64,000 bases of DNA from NCBI RefSeq assembly GCF_036373705.1, contig NC_089856.1:28554298-28618297 (forward strand), read 5' to 3'. Source of the stretch: Amia ocellicauda (lineage: Eukaryota; Chordata; Actinopteri; Amiiformes; Amiidae). The stretch's first letter is position 1. Every line of letters starts with the position of its first letter. This document shows positions 51,141-64,000 of this stretch, piece after piece. The notes under the pieces were generated by a model that ran no database searches, was not told the DNA's origin, and saw nothing but the letters and a program-made list of their open reading frames with translations. The position numbers and the translations under genes were made by a program.

Positions 51141-53885
51141 TAATTTTGGCACTGATCACCCTCCATATGCATCAATGCGGGAATGCGCTTTTCAACACTG
51201 CAGTGCATTTACCACAGACTGCATTTCAACAACGTGAACAACAACGAGTGCATGTGTGCAGCGCTGGGGGAGGGGTGTCTTCACTTCTGTAGATACTGAA
51301 TTGTAGTGCCAACAGCAGTCTAATAAACGCTAACAGCAGCCAGCCTATTGCCTGCCCTGAACCTGATACAAAATAATGAGCACATGATCAGACAGTGACT
51401 GATCAATACATTGATCCAGAGACCTGAGTTTGCAACGAGATCAAGAGTGAATTCTAAAGGGAAGTTAGTAACTTGCTGAGCCGATGAGAGGACAGGCAGA
51501 TGAGCTAGATCAGGTGTGATTCTTCATTTGTGTATATTCGGTGTCATCTGCTAATAAAATGATAATATGTGAATCTGTGTAGACATGTACTGTTTCAGCT
51601 CTCAACATGATCCAAATTATTTCACAATGACTGAGTTCATTACAAAGCCCAAATTGTTGGCTTTATTGTATTCAACTATATCTAAAGGCATTCATAATAC
51701 AGGCCTAGGTAATACTGCTCGATTTCGTTTATTTTCTGGCTATGCCTTTAAGATATCATGGCTCTATCTATTAAAACGTAAGTTACACAGTATAAATGAG
51801 TTACCTTTATATACCCACTTTTTATATTGTTTTAATGGATCAACTGTCTCAAGACTGTGTAGATATGTTTGCCTGTTATTTAAGGTATTATTTTGTGGTC
51901 TGTATTATGACTGGTGTGTTACATGCATCTTCTGTATATCAAATAAAAGTACATTAAATTCCCATATGGAACACATTTTCAATATATTATAAATCTATTC
52001 AATAATAATGCAGTAAAACATGAATGTGCCTATTGACTGTTATAACAACAAGCCAGATTAAACCAGTAACGGAATGCTCTGTGTTATGTTGGCCAAAGAA
52101 ATTACCAAAATATACTTAGTGTTATTAGCTACCTGCACTCTGTGGTTCTAAAGAACATGTTTGAATGGTTACTGAATTCTTGAAAAAGTTTTCTTAATAC
52201 TATGATACTTGTGTTTACTGCTCCGGCCGTGGTATCGATTATCGTGACATTGAACTGGTATCGCATCGAAGTTAAAAATTCTAGTACTTGCTGGAGTTTT
52301 TGTTTGTTTTTGTATACAGCTTTTCTTTATAGATTTAGTAAAAGTGCAACTACTCTAATTTCTTGCATTGTAAGACATCCTAAAGCAACGACCTTAGACA
52401 TGTACTAAGTGTTGCATTCTTTGTCAGGCAATCAAGTAGACATTTAAGTCCCTAGACCTGTGATTACCAAACCATCCAATTCAGCATTGCAGCATCACTT
52501 CCCTGGTTGGTTGCAAAACATGGTAAAAAGAAACCTGATAATATTTTATTTTTTTATGAAACTGTCAGGACTACCTATTCTTGGAACATCTGAGGGAATT
52601 CATTTTTTTCATTCCTTTTAGAATGTGAGCTGTCAGAGTATGTATCATCAGAGATTTAGTGTGGCTTAGAGTGAAATGCAAAAGGAAAAGGAAAGCTGGT
52701 TTGAGGTGAAGACGGGAAGTGCAATGAGCTCTGAAAGGCAGTGTGTTAGTGTGCTGATTGTGAAATGTCATTCTGCTACCAGAGCAGGGGCTTTTCTCTG
52801 TATATAGGTTATCTATAAAGGATCATTGTGTGTTGCTGACTTGGTCCTGGATCAACTGTGTGTGGGTTGCAGAGTAATTATTCTGAGTTTTACATGTCAT
52901 CCATAAGATTGAAATGGTGGTCAGTGTGTGTGTGTGTGTGTTGCTGGAAGAGGAAACTCATAGACTTTGGTTTCCCTCTTTGATTAATATTAAGCGGCTG
53001 TTTCAGGAGTGATTGTGGGAGTAAGAGCAGGGTGGTGGGGTGGTGCTAACAGGAGAGCACCAGCAGCAGCCCGGGCTCTGATTGGCTGGGAGGTTATGTT
53101 GCTGCTAATGAGGAAGAGTGAGGCTGAGTTGTGGTCAGAGGCCTGTGACATGTTCACAGCAGGCCTCCAAGTCGTGAGCTTTAACCTTATTTGGACATGT
53201 ACAGTGTCACTGTGTCATCCTCGCACTCCACATTCTGTATACTAGTGCAGAGCTTCCTCATTGCACTGATTACCAACTGCATCCCAAACCATGTCGGAGT
53301 TGAACTGTTTTAGTACGCTGCAAAAATGCTTGACAAAGGGATTGAAGTCTTGTGCATCAAAGCAAATCCACTTCACTGTTCACATGTTTGGTGCTGTTGA
53401 CTCCTCCAGATTTTTTCATGTATTTATTAAAATTAAATAGGGATAACTTTTTTGTAAGTGCATTATAGATAAAACTACTACACTTGGTCCCATAGTCAAT
53501 TATCTTGGAAAATAATTTAATTTGATTGTGTACAGTTTTACAATTAACCACAATATCGCTTGGCAAAATCTTGTACTCCAATCTGTTACAGATTTCTCAT
53601 CGTTCTCATCACTGAGAATCTACAATTTAGACTTTTAGGCAGGTTACACAAAGACGCACATCCTGTTTTGCATAATCATTTGGTGACCTAAAACTGAGCA
53701 TGTACATCACAGAGAATCTATCCTGATCTAATTCTGAGCAAACTTAACAAAGAAAAAATCCTATTCTTTATTCTCCTACGTAAGACCATAACACATTTCC
53801 TACCACAATAGTGGTAAAATCAGTGTACTGTGGACACCTCCCCTGACCGATGCTGATAGTGGATCATATTGGACTGTCTGTTGGG

Positions 53886-53919
<34 letters not shown>

Positions 53920-54049
53920 TGCAGTAAGGAAGGCAAATGATACTTTGTGTTTAGCATAATAATGTATTTTGTACTCCACATGTCTGATCTTTTAGCAGAT
54001 ACTATAATTCCAACATGCTCTGCTATTGTTTACCGTACTTAATTTTGTT

Positions 54050-54680
54050 ATTTGTTACAGATCATCATCAGCCTATATACCTGCTGGATGAAAGTCTCCC
54101 TAGATTTCCAATTGCTTCAGTCTATAACTTCCCCTTTCAATGTCATGACTGCAACATTTATTCAATTCTTTCCATCTTTTATTTGGGCTTCCAAGTCCAG
54201 CCCATTGCGATTGAACACTTTCACCTTTTTAGTGATATTACATTTTGTTTCTTGGATCTATTAATTTTCTCCTTGTTATTCCAAGCATACATCTTTTCGT
54301 CCACTGTTTCTTTAACATTTTTGCATTTAGTGACCAGATTTCAGAGCCATAAGTGAGCACTGGTTGTATACATTCATCAAATAAAATACTTTTCTCCATG
54401 CAAAGGGGCAGATTCCCTTTCGGTAGCATGCTGTTCCTAACATGTGCTTAATCCCATTTTCCCTTTAGATTTCTTCCATAATCTCTCAATCTGTGCTGAT
54501 TTGTTGTCCAAGGTAGACCTAAACATTTGACTGTTGATCTACTTCAATTTTCTTTTAATCAAGTTAATTTTAAGTTGTTTTCTTGCTTGCATCTGAGAGT
54601 TCTTGAATTTGAAGCTGCAGGTCTTCAAGGGTTTTTGAAACAGTGACGATGTCATTGGCAAATTTGATCAGTCACACCTA
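54050..54680 (-). mobile_element. Non-LTR retrotransposon reverse-transcriptase fragment
   Basis: Read on the - strand with frame breaks. FANDIVTVSKTLEDLQ appears first (a changed FADD-type catalytic motif), then LGQQIST, then IQPVLTYGSEIWSLNAK and RCMLGITRR. This order is that of the C-terminal RT and thumb region of LINEs; the clade is not determined. Decayed. Confidence 0.7.
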
Positions 54681-55923
54681 CTTAACCAAACAAATTTTGC
54701 CGCACACAAACCACTACCGCCCAGCCACCCCATTGTGCAAATTAACACAAAACTTTCCTTGAATTAGAAACTTGAGTTTGACCTGAAGTACAGAGTTGTA
54801 TTTTTTGTTTGAATTATTTATTTTGCTGTGCCTTTTCTAACATTGTTTAATTCATGCATGAAATTAGAAAAATAAATGAAATTGGTTATTACTAGGAGCA
54901 TGTAATCTGGTGATGTAATGTAGTGATATGTATAGAGCAAGCTCTCTCTCTTCAACACTGCAATGAAATGTCACAGTTATGAAACTAGGTGGGAATGGTC
55001 TTCCTTATATTTAGACTAATCTAATTAGGGTTACATTTTAGCCAGGGTTAGGTTTAGAGTCCACATGGGGACCTGTGTGGACATCTTTATGGGCCTATCC
55101 TAAAAGTTTGTTGTGGTTCAGGAAGCTGTAAGGGCCTTAAAGGAGGTAGGTAACTTGCTGACGTAATACAGCACCGCAATAGTCTAGTCTGGCTGGGCAG
55201 GATGCTGTAGTTTGTGGTCACTGCAGCGGATAACTGGATTCTCTCTGAGGCTCTAGCAGTCCTTATCTGAAGAGTAGAACAGCAGTGGTGTAATAAGGAA
55301 ATGCACAGCTCATCTAATAATGACTTCATCAGAGCATCTCTGCAATTTCCTGGAACTATCTGCTCATCACAAACAGATCAGGAGAAATTAGGAAGTGAGA
55401 CTACAAAGCTTGTCTGGTTAACTCTAAAGGAGCCTGCTGTCTATAACTGTGTGCTTACTTACAAACTGGAACATTCTGATCCTTCCAGATGAATACACAA
55501 AAAATACCAAGTATAAGTAGAACCTGTTGGATTTAAGAAGTGTTATCTTTTAAAATTAGATTACAGATAATGTATCCTAAAGATGCTGAGTTCTGTAAAC
55601 TTGATTATGCTAATAATTAAGCCAGGGCTGCATTGTGCTACATTCTTGCATGTCTTTTCACACAATTTCATGCTAAAGAAAAAGTTAAACCTCAGTGCAT
55701 GCTGTAAATTAGTTTCAAGAAATTAATTAAAAAAAATTGACTGCATCTTCTCACTCTTATTCATTCCTCAGCAGCCATAGAGTTTGTGTGAAGTTTGCAA
55801 TGTCTGCATAAAGCTGCACCATGCATGGCTCAGCCACATTGATGACTGTCAAGTTGCTGCTTCCTGTCTGTTGGGAAATAAAAGAAAACTGCACTCAATC
55901 TTCTGTTAAAGCAAGACTGAAAC

Positions 55924-57139
55924 TAGCCTAACCGATAGTTTTTTTGGGTCCGATACCGATATTTGGGAAGCGAAATGTCCTGATTACCGATACATCTGCC
56001 GATATTTGCTTTTTTTTTTTTTGTTAGCATGTAAAACAGACATTTTCTAGCATGGATCCCTCAAATCTCTCTGTCACAGGGAAATTGTCAAATATGCACT
56101 GAAGGCAGGACTTTTAAATTTTTACATATTAAACTTAACATTAATTTTCATCATAAATAACAACCACAAATCTAACATTCTAAAAAAAACTTAGAAATAA
56201 GGGAGAATATAGGTCAAAATATGCATTTTCTGTGCATTAGAACTAAGACCAAGGTATATGAGCAATTTCAGACACAAATAGAAAAATGTGCATGTTCTAT
56301 ACATTTAGAGCAAACCATATAGTGTTAAGTGCTGGTTTGGCTTATATTTGCATTTTACACTCGTCAGGTTCTCAAGTCCTGCTCAGTGCTCTATACTGCC
56401 GATCCAACAGTAGGAGGTTATAGCGCAGGGAGCACAGCACAGCTGCATTTGTTTTAAAGAAATGTATTTAAAAATGCCCTCGAAAGTGTAACTTATTTCA
56501 TACGTATGTTAATGTATTGCAATACGAATCGCCAAAACACTATGATTTAAAATGATTTTCATAAACCTCATGTATACTTTCAGTTTTATCCAACATTGTC
56601 TGAGAGCTGCTTTTCACTCTCATTTTCTTTAGATGTTTTACTGTGATCTGAACTTGCTTGTCATTGGGAAACAGTTTTTGTTTGCTGATATCCATTGTGA
56701 ATTTTGAAAAGCAATTTAACTTTTCAGTAAATGAGCCTCTATGCCATAAGTATACGGTAAATTTCAGTCATGATGAAAATAAACAATCTAAATTGCGGAT
56801 ACTCAAATGCAGCACAGCTTTCAAAAACATTCTATTGGTTATGAGTGTTTTAGTAAAACATGTTTATCGGTTTATAAGCGTTGTGTTTCTCAGTGGGTAG
56901 GTGTTTTTCACAACGGGCTCAGCAGTGTGTATGGCGCTGCTGTGCTGAGAATCACTGGAGGCCGAAGCTTAAAACATAATAGTAAATTATAATAATGACT
57001 GTAAAACCAAAGAATCAGTCGGAGGAAGGTTTTTAGGGTAATTTGAAAGGAATATTTTGCCAATAGTTTGAGAATATATCGGTGCATTATCGGTGGAATA
57101 TGTGCCGATAATATCAGTGCTCCTATCTGTCGGGTCCTA
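55924..57139. mobile_element. Non-autonomous hAT-like element, 1216 bp
   Basis: The left end tagcctaaccgatag, with repeated accgata / gccgatatt words, and the complement of the right end, taggacccgacagatagga, form degenerate terminal repeats. The flanking 8-mers actgaaac (55916-55923) and attgaaac (57140-57147) match at 7 of 8 positions. No transposase was recognised. Confidence 0.6.
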
Positions 57140-59104
57140 ATTGAAACAACAGCTATCATTTCTGTGTTGGAAGTTTTAGTTTGTTTTTTCGGTATTGGGG
57201 AGAGGAAACCAAACTCGCATGGACTGTGGAGTTAACAGCATGCAGGCTGAGAGCTGACCTGTCTATTACTCACCTCTGATCAAGGTGTTCTTTATTGTTT
57301 GCTAAATGCAGCATTCTAGATTGGGGTTGCATAGGCTGCCTTTAATACAAAGCTATGGTGGTCCTGCTGCAGCTTTCCTTCAAAAGCAGCCTGGTATACA
57401 ATTCATGTGTTTGTCAAGATAAAAAATTAAAATGTATAAGTGTAATATAATTTTAATTAGGCTACTGTGTTTCTCATATAATTAATATGCCTTGCTACCT
57501 TTGGAACCCCTCCATAATGGATTAATTATATAGTTATATTTTGTATTACTACTAGGTCAGATTCCCCATGTCTGTTGGTTCAATGTTAGCTACACTCAAT
57601 AGGCTCTGTATGTAGAAAATGTAAAACAATGAAATGGCATTAGTTAGAGACTGGGGGCAGTCACCTGTTAAACTAAAGTCAGTCTGTTTGTCTTGCTAAA
57701 AGCACTCGCAGCACTAAACTAACCCCCCTGTGTCTGTCTTACTACGCAGACCCATGTGGCAAATACTATTTTTTCAATATTCTGATTGCAAAGAGCCATG
57801 GGCTGTGGAAGGGGGTTGTCTGTGTAGGACAATGAGCACATAGCTTGCCAAGTGTGGTAGCAGGAAAACCAATCTGTGAAGAGGGTTTTCAGTTCAGTTT
57901 GTATTTTTATTTAAATGGCCTGGAGCAATCACACAGGTTTGTAATGCAAGTATCTACCTGGCTTATAATGATCCCCCATCTTTAAATAGTATGCTTACTG
58001 CAGTACAAAGTACTGTATATTAAATGTAGCCTATATGATTTGTTTTCTGAAATCAAAGTAGATCTATTGATCTTTAATTCGATGCCCACCAAAGCCAGTA
58101 GGTAGTAATTTAAATCAAAATCCCTATAAAATCTATAATGAAACTGAGCACAAGGAGCAAAAAAAATGTTTTACAGCGTGAGACTGTTCAAGAGTTTCTT
58201 CTGTACCAAATTCAATTACCTGTCATTGGGAAGTTTTGTGTAAATACAATTTGATCAGAAATCAGCTGTAGAATGTAGTGCATCAACTCCTCTCTAGTAC
58301 CTGTTGTTTTAAAATTAATAATATAATTCTTAATGTGGTGGTATTCACACGTATTTGTGCCTGTCTGCATGCAATCTTTAGATTTTGCTGTGGAAAAGTA
58401 GCATCTGGAAAAGACTGTTTGAGAATAATGGATTAAATTCTAAATTGCATGGTGTAATGATGTCCCTTCCCTTTAATGGTGCAGTCGCTGGCACATGTGA
58501 CTTAGTGGTATAGCAGAAGGGTAGTGTTTTCATTGCAGTTTTCTGTTCCTGTGAGGGTGGAGGTAATTCCAGAGTAACAACCCCACTTTAGGTCTTAGAA
58601 GACAATGGAATGCTGACAGCATGCCAAAAAGAAATGACTCTGGTCTATACCTTCCTGTGATCATACTTCTTTTCAATTTATATTAAAGGGAACTTGCCAC
58701 ATTCCTTCCAGAGATTAAATTTCTTCCATCAGTACAGCCTCTCCTGCTCTAAATTTAATTAAGTTGATCTTGTGGTGGTGCATCAAATAACAGGAAGAAA
58801 ACGGCAAGCTTTTATTTTATTATGCACTGCATAATGCACAACTGTTGTCATTGGTTTAAACCGGGTGCCAAACTTCCCAGGATGACAAAGGAAAATGCCA
58901 GCTTTACAAATGCCAGATGTACAAAGCTTTGTGGGAGATCTTAGTTGTTAATAATGGTGAACCCTCATGGATTAAGCAAATAGACTTTTTTATTACCAGA
59001 TTAGTGCCAGTTCATAAACTACATATGTGAAACCGGAATCCAGTTCACATTCCATTATCACTTAGTCCAGATTCAAACAGGCTATATCTGGACTGTAGAA
59101 CTCT

Positions 59105-59400
59105 AGCAAGTCTTGGGGGAAGTGTCCCAATTAAGCCCACCACAATCTACATTTTACATGTTTTCTTATAAATATGTGAATTTCTTCACAATAAAGTGGG
59201 TATTAAATCAAATATTAATCTCTCATCTAAACACTTGTAGATGTTGTCATAAATTGACTAAATGAACTCCTTTAAATGCAAAAGTGAAAAAAGTCTGGAG
59301 TGGGCTTATAAGGTACATATGTACCCTTTAAGCCCACATGTGTCCCAAATAAGCCCACAAGAGTTTTAACAGTAAATACTTCAAATTGTATTGATTTAAG
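59105..59400. repeat. Region with repeated aagccca words
   Basis: cccaattaagcccac, ccctttaagcccacatgtg and cccaaataagcccac occur in this stretch with gggctta on the other strand. Related words recur at 61300-61320 and 61500-61525, on the far side of the pogo-like remnant. They may be subterminal repeats of that element. Confidence 0.35.
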
Positions 59401-60469
59401 CACTTAATATCTTATAAATTATTGAATTCAGACATCAAATAACCAACCTAACCAATTAGAATTGTATTTTTGTATTATCTGAGACTAATCCCCCGTTTCC
59501 ACTGGCTAAGCATCCGGACGCGTCCTTGTTTTGTGGACACTTAACTATCTGGTGTCGGTGATACATTGTGTCGGAAGATATAATCTCAAATGCCGTGTGC
59601 GATCACGAAGAAATTGCAGTTTTATTAGCAGCATGGAGTGAAATCCAGCTACAGAAACGATGCAGTGCCCTGACTAGTTAAAAATAAACTGAAGGATAAT
59701 AATCGGATCGGTAGCAGACGATGTTATTAATATTTTATGAACAACTGGATGGTGTTTCAGGCTGTCGTTTTTTGTGAATGGTGTGCAGGACAATCAACAG
59801 AGACAATCCGTAGGAAGGCGAACACGATTCAGTTAACGTGTGTCCATGTACAAGTTAAATTAATGAATAAATAAATACAGCAGATCTGGGTTTCCCTCTA
59901 AAACATTTAAGGAGTGGTTTAATAAATGCGTCCATAAATCCATAAACACCATGACTGAAACGTGTACACTTTAGTTAAATTATAACCTGCTATATTGTAG
60001 CTGGATGATTAATCATGAAACGTGTGTATTTTGTTTCAACTGTAACTTGCCCTAGTTAAGGACGTCTGATAAGTAAATTATAAATAATACGGCAAAAAGT
60101 ATTGTTTGCAGTTACAAAACTGCAAAAAGAGTAATAAATTAAGTGAGTCACATTGTGCCGTTTAAAATGCATATATACTAGCACAAATGATGACGATAAT
60201 AACAATACATATTTGATATTTAGTATTATTGTTGCACATGGAAACGTATTCTTATGGGGATGTGCTTGTCTGAATATAATGTTGTCTATACACGTTTAGC
60301 TCTTCCTAACATCTCAACATTACGCTGTTTACAATCATGTAAAGCAGAAAAAATAAAGTCCTTTCCACGTCAGGCTGTATTGCTCGTAGTGTTGTTCTCT
60401 GTCTCTGTTTTTAAAACTAAACGCAAACCAAACCCACAGTCACTGCTCCTCCCATAAGAGGGACGGACT

Positions 60470-61250
60470 TCACAGCGGCCTGGATTTACAGAAAAAGCTC
60501 TGGGCCGAGGCATAATTTCCATTACATGGAATTGTTACACTTGTAGAGGCAGTTTGCTCTGCTGGTGTGCTGGTTGTTGGGGTTGGGGTTGGGGCCGGGG
60601 CCGGGGCTGTGGAAGTCTGTACAGGTGTTTCTGAAAAAGCATGATTTGTGGACACTTGTCTGTCCCCCCGGCTCTGGCTCACAGGAAATATTCCAGTGCT
60701 ATCAAAGCCACCAATTATGTGCTTTCCGCTGCTCTCAAGCCAGAAAACCTCAAGTTTCACAGGGAATTCCTCCTTTCAAATTTTGTCCCTGCTAACAAGG
60801 GAATTGCAGCACAGGTCTTTCCTCCAATAACCTTTTGACCCAAGGATGCACCGATCAATTGCCCACCGATCGGTATCAGCCCGATATGGCAAGAAATTAC
60901 TATCGGCTATCGTACGATTTTGCTTTAAAATGGATGATATTTCACCAAACGCGGTCTTGTCCAGTGTCTGGAGGATGTGGGTAAGGTGAGATGGGAGCCG
61001 GAGAAGCACAACCCCATTTTCTCTGGCCTTGGTCGCAAGTGCCAGGGAAATATCTGAGGCATGACCGTCAAAAATTTAAACTCTTGGCAGTCCCATGTCC
61101 GAGATCTTTGGCAAAAACAGCTTCTCAAAATACTCTTGAAGATTGTTTTTCTCTGTCTGTTCATAATCTGCACGAAGCTTCCATCATGTTATTGCAGTCC
61201 CTATAATTTTTTCTCTGCCTACCCATTTTGTCCCCATAATGAAACTAGGG
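60470..61250 (-). mobile_element. pogo/Tigger-like DDE transposase remnant
   Basis: On the - strand, with a stop and a frame change, the reading gives FDGHASDISLALATKAREN, then GVVLLRLPSHLTHILQTLDK and TAFGEIS. This is the hallmark core of DDE_1 (pogo-type) transposases. A later piece gives LEVFWLESSGKHIIGGFDST followed by GIFPVS and a Pro/Thr-rich tail. A foreign segment near 60840-60930 with accgatcggtatcagcccga, hAT-terminus-like, separates the two parts. Not functional as it stands. Confidence 0.75.
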
Positions 61251-62130
61251 ATGCTTTCTCTAATTAATTTTTAAGCTTTTTAAATGTGAGGTACAATGGG
61301 TTCTGGGTTTATTGGGCTTATTAAGAACAACAGTGGTCCATGGGGAAATTAACCTCAATCATTTTGTATAGAGTTAATGTAAACGTAATATCTTTAGAAT
61401 AAAATACATTCTTTAAAACTTAGACCATGATTATTATTGTTGGTAGAATAAATAATTATTCTGCTTTAAAGTCATGTGCTAATAGGCTTTTCAAGGGTGC
61501 TGTTCCTTTTAAGCCCATATGACATAAACAATACATTTTTAAGATTATAATTGATGGAACATTAAATATTGTTTTATCTGAAGAAGCTTCTAGAATGTTT
61601 TGATTTACTATGGTCATCAACAGTTTCCCATTTTTGTTGTTCTACTGCATCTATCTGTGTGACCATCATTCTGACAGTGTCTAGCTCCGGAAACTCATGA
61701 AATCTATATTTTCAAATTCAAAATAGTGCTTTTAAATACCAAGAAAATTCATCATATAAGGTTTAATTTCATTGATTTAATCTCTTAATTTTATAATTCT
61801 TATCAATATTCACAAAGTTTGGTCACTTAATTCAAGAAAAATGGCTGCTTGGGACGGCCTCTCATAAAGCACATTTTTTTGGGGGGTGACTTCTAAAAAT
61901 GCTGCTGCACAGTAGCAGCACAAAGTCATACAAAATTTAATAATGTATTAATTAAAACCAAAGTTTCGGCACTTGTGTGCCTTCATCAGACTGTTGACAG
62001 GCACCTCATTCACAATATTGGTGTGCATACTTTTCTTTTCACTCTGTTTTGTGACTTTCCCAATTCTGTCTTTGTGTATGACAGGTTGGTCTCTGTGCCC
62101 CTCTCTCTCCATCCTCTGTGTGTCCCTGTC

Positions 62131-63957
<1,827 letters not shown>

Positions 63958-64000
63958 GTGAGTATTTAATTTTCATCTTTAAAATAAAATACTTTTTTGA

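Larger units (their letters stand above)
47611..52286. mobile_element. 4.7-kb hAT-like element carrying nested insertions
   Basis: Perfect 8-bp flanking duplications CTTGCTGG lie at 47603-47610 and 52287-52294. The left end tagggttgtcaaaaatactg with acttcgatactaccgcgata corresponds to the right end, whose complement has tactagaattttta then acttcgatgcgatacca. No transposase was recognised inside. It contains a second hAT-like element (47942-48913), a DD36E element (49601-50821) and a tandem repeat (51040-51140). Without the two nested elements it would be about 2.5 kb. Confidence 0.7.
52287..62084 (+). other. pak2 intron 1, right part
   Basis: No host exon was recognised. The recognised repeats are listed separately (LINE fragment 54050-54680, hAT-like 55924-57139, pogo-like 60470-61250). 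The stretches 52300-54050, 54700-55900 and 57150-59100 show nothing diagnostic apart from a 28-base A run near 53890. Confidence 0.5.

Noticed and set aside
51585..51992. 135-codon open frame on the + strand
   Set aside because: AT-rich, no recognisable family, lies inside a hAT-like element with no splice context. It could be a chance frame.
61930..62000. Possible Penelope-like or LINE end (aaagtttcggcac then gtgccttcatcag)
   Set aside because: The words resemble ends of some retroelements, but the stretch is too short and no coding part is seen nearby.

Overview
The window looks like nuclear DNA of a ray-finned fish. Coding exons are split by GT-AG introns, and the proteins are typical vertebrate ones. 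The introns and spacers are AT-rich and full of fish-type DNA transposons (Tc1-like, DD36E/Incomer-like, hAT, a pogo-like remnant), tRNA-derived SINE tails and long AT, GT and AAT microsatellites. I cannot name the species. All family assignments were made by reading the sequence; no search was run.

Layout, left to right. (1) 604-5583, + strand: the last five coding exons of a type I BMP/activin receptor kinase (acvr1l/acvr1 group), followed by a long 3' region to about 9157. (2) 10070-16131, - strand: a complete nine-coding-exon d2hgdh gene, tail-to-tail with the receptor. (3) 17808-21764, + strand: a complete eight-exon ing5 gene, head-to-head with d2hgdh across a 1.7 kb shared upstream region. 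(4) 25517-27747, - strand: a poorly preserved stretch with an unidentified small gene and a broken cep19-like gene. (5) 28666-34163, + strand: a complete six-exon pigx gene. (6) 34180-35767: a partial direct duplicate of the ing5 3' end, starting about 17 bases after the pigx stop, so it probably supplies the pigx 3' UTR. (7) 38100-63957 and beyond, + strand: the 5' part of pak2, with a probable non-coding first exon near 38275, an intron of about 24 kb and the first four coding exons; the gene runs off the right edge.

The neighbour pairs ing5/d2hgdh and cep19/pigx/pak2 match human 2q37 and 3q29 respectively (from memory), so the window joins two blocks that are separate in humans. The genes share no pathway: BMP signalling, mitochondrial D-2-hydroxyglutarate oxidation, chromatin reading, GPI-anchor synthesis and Rho-GTPase signalling.

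The accessory content is the most unusual part. It includes two near-identical 1221-bp Tc1/mariner-type elements with DD36E spacing, one with an intact 346-aa transposase and one with a single nonsense codon. A 4.7-kb hAT-like element with perfect 8-bp target duplications holds a second hAT-like element and one of the DD36E copies. There is a 528-bp foldback element with 6-bp target duplications in a pigx intron, a perfect 67-bp hairpin in d2hgdh intron 1, and the ing5 duplicate, in which a PHD zinc ligand is changed and the last coding exon is lost. I found no single clearly new biological system; the ing5-derived pigx 3' end and the unidentified minus-strand gene are the best leads.
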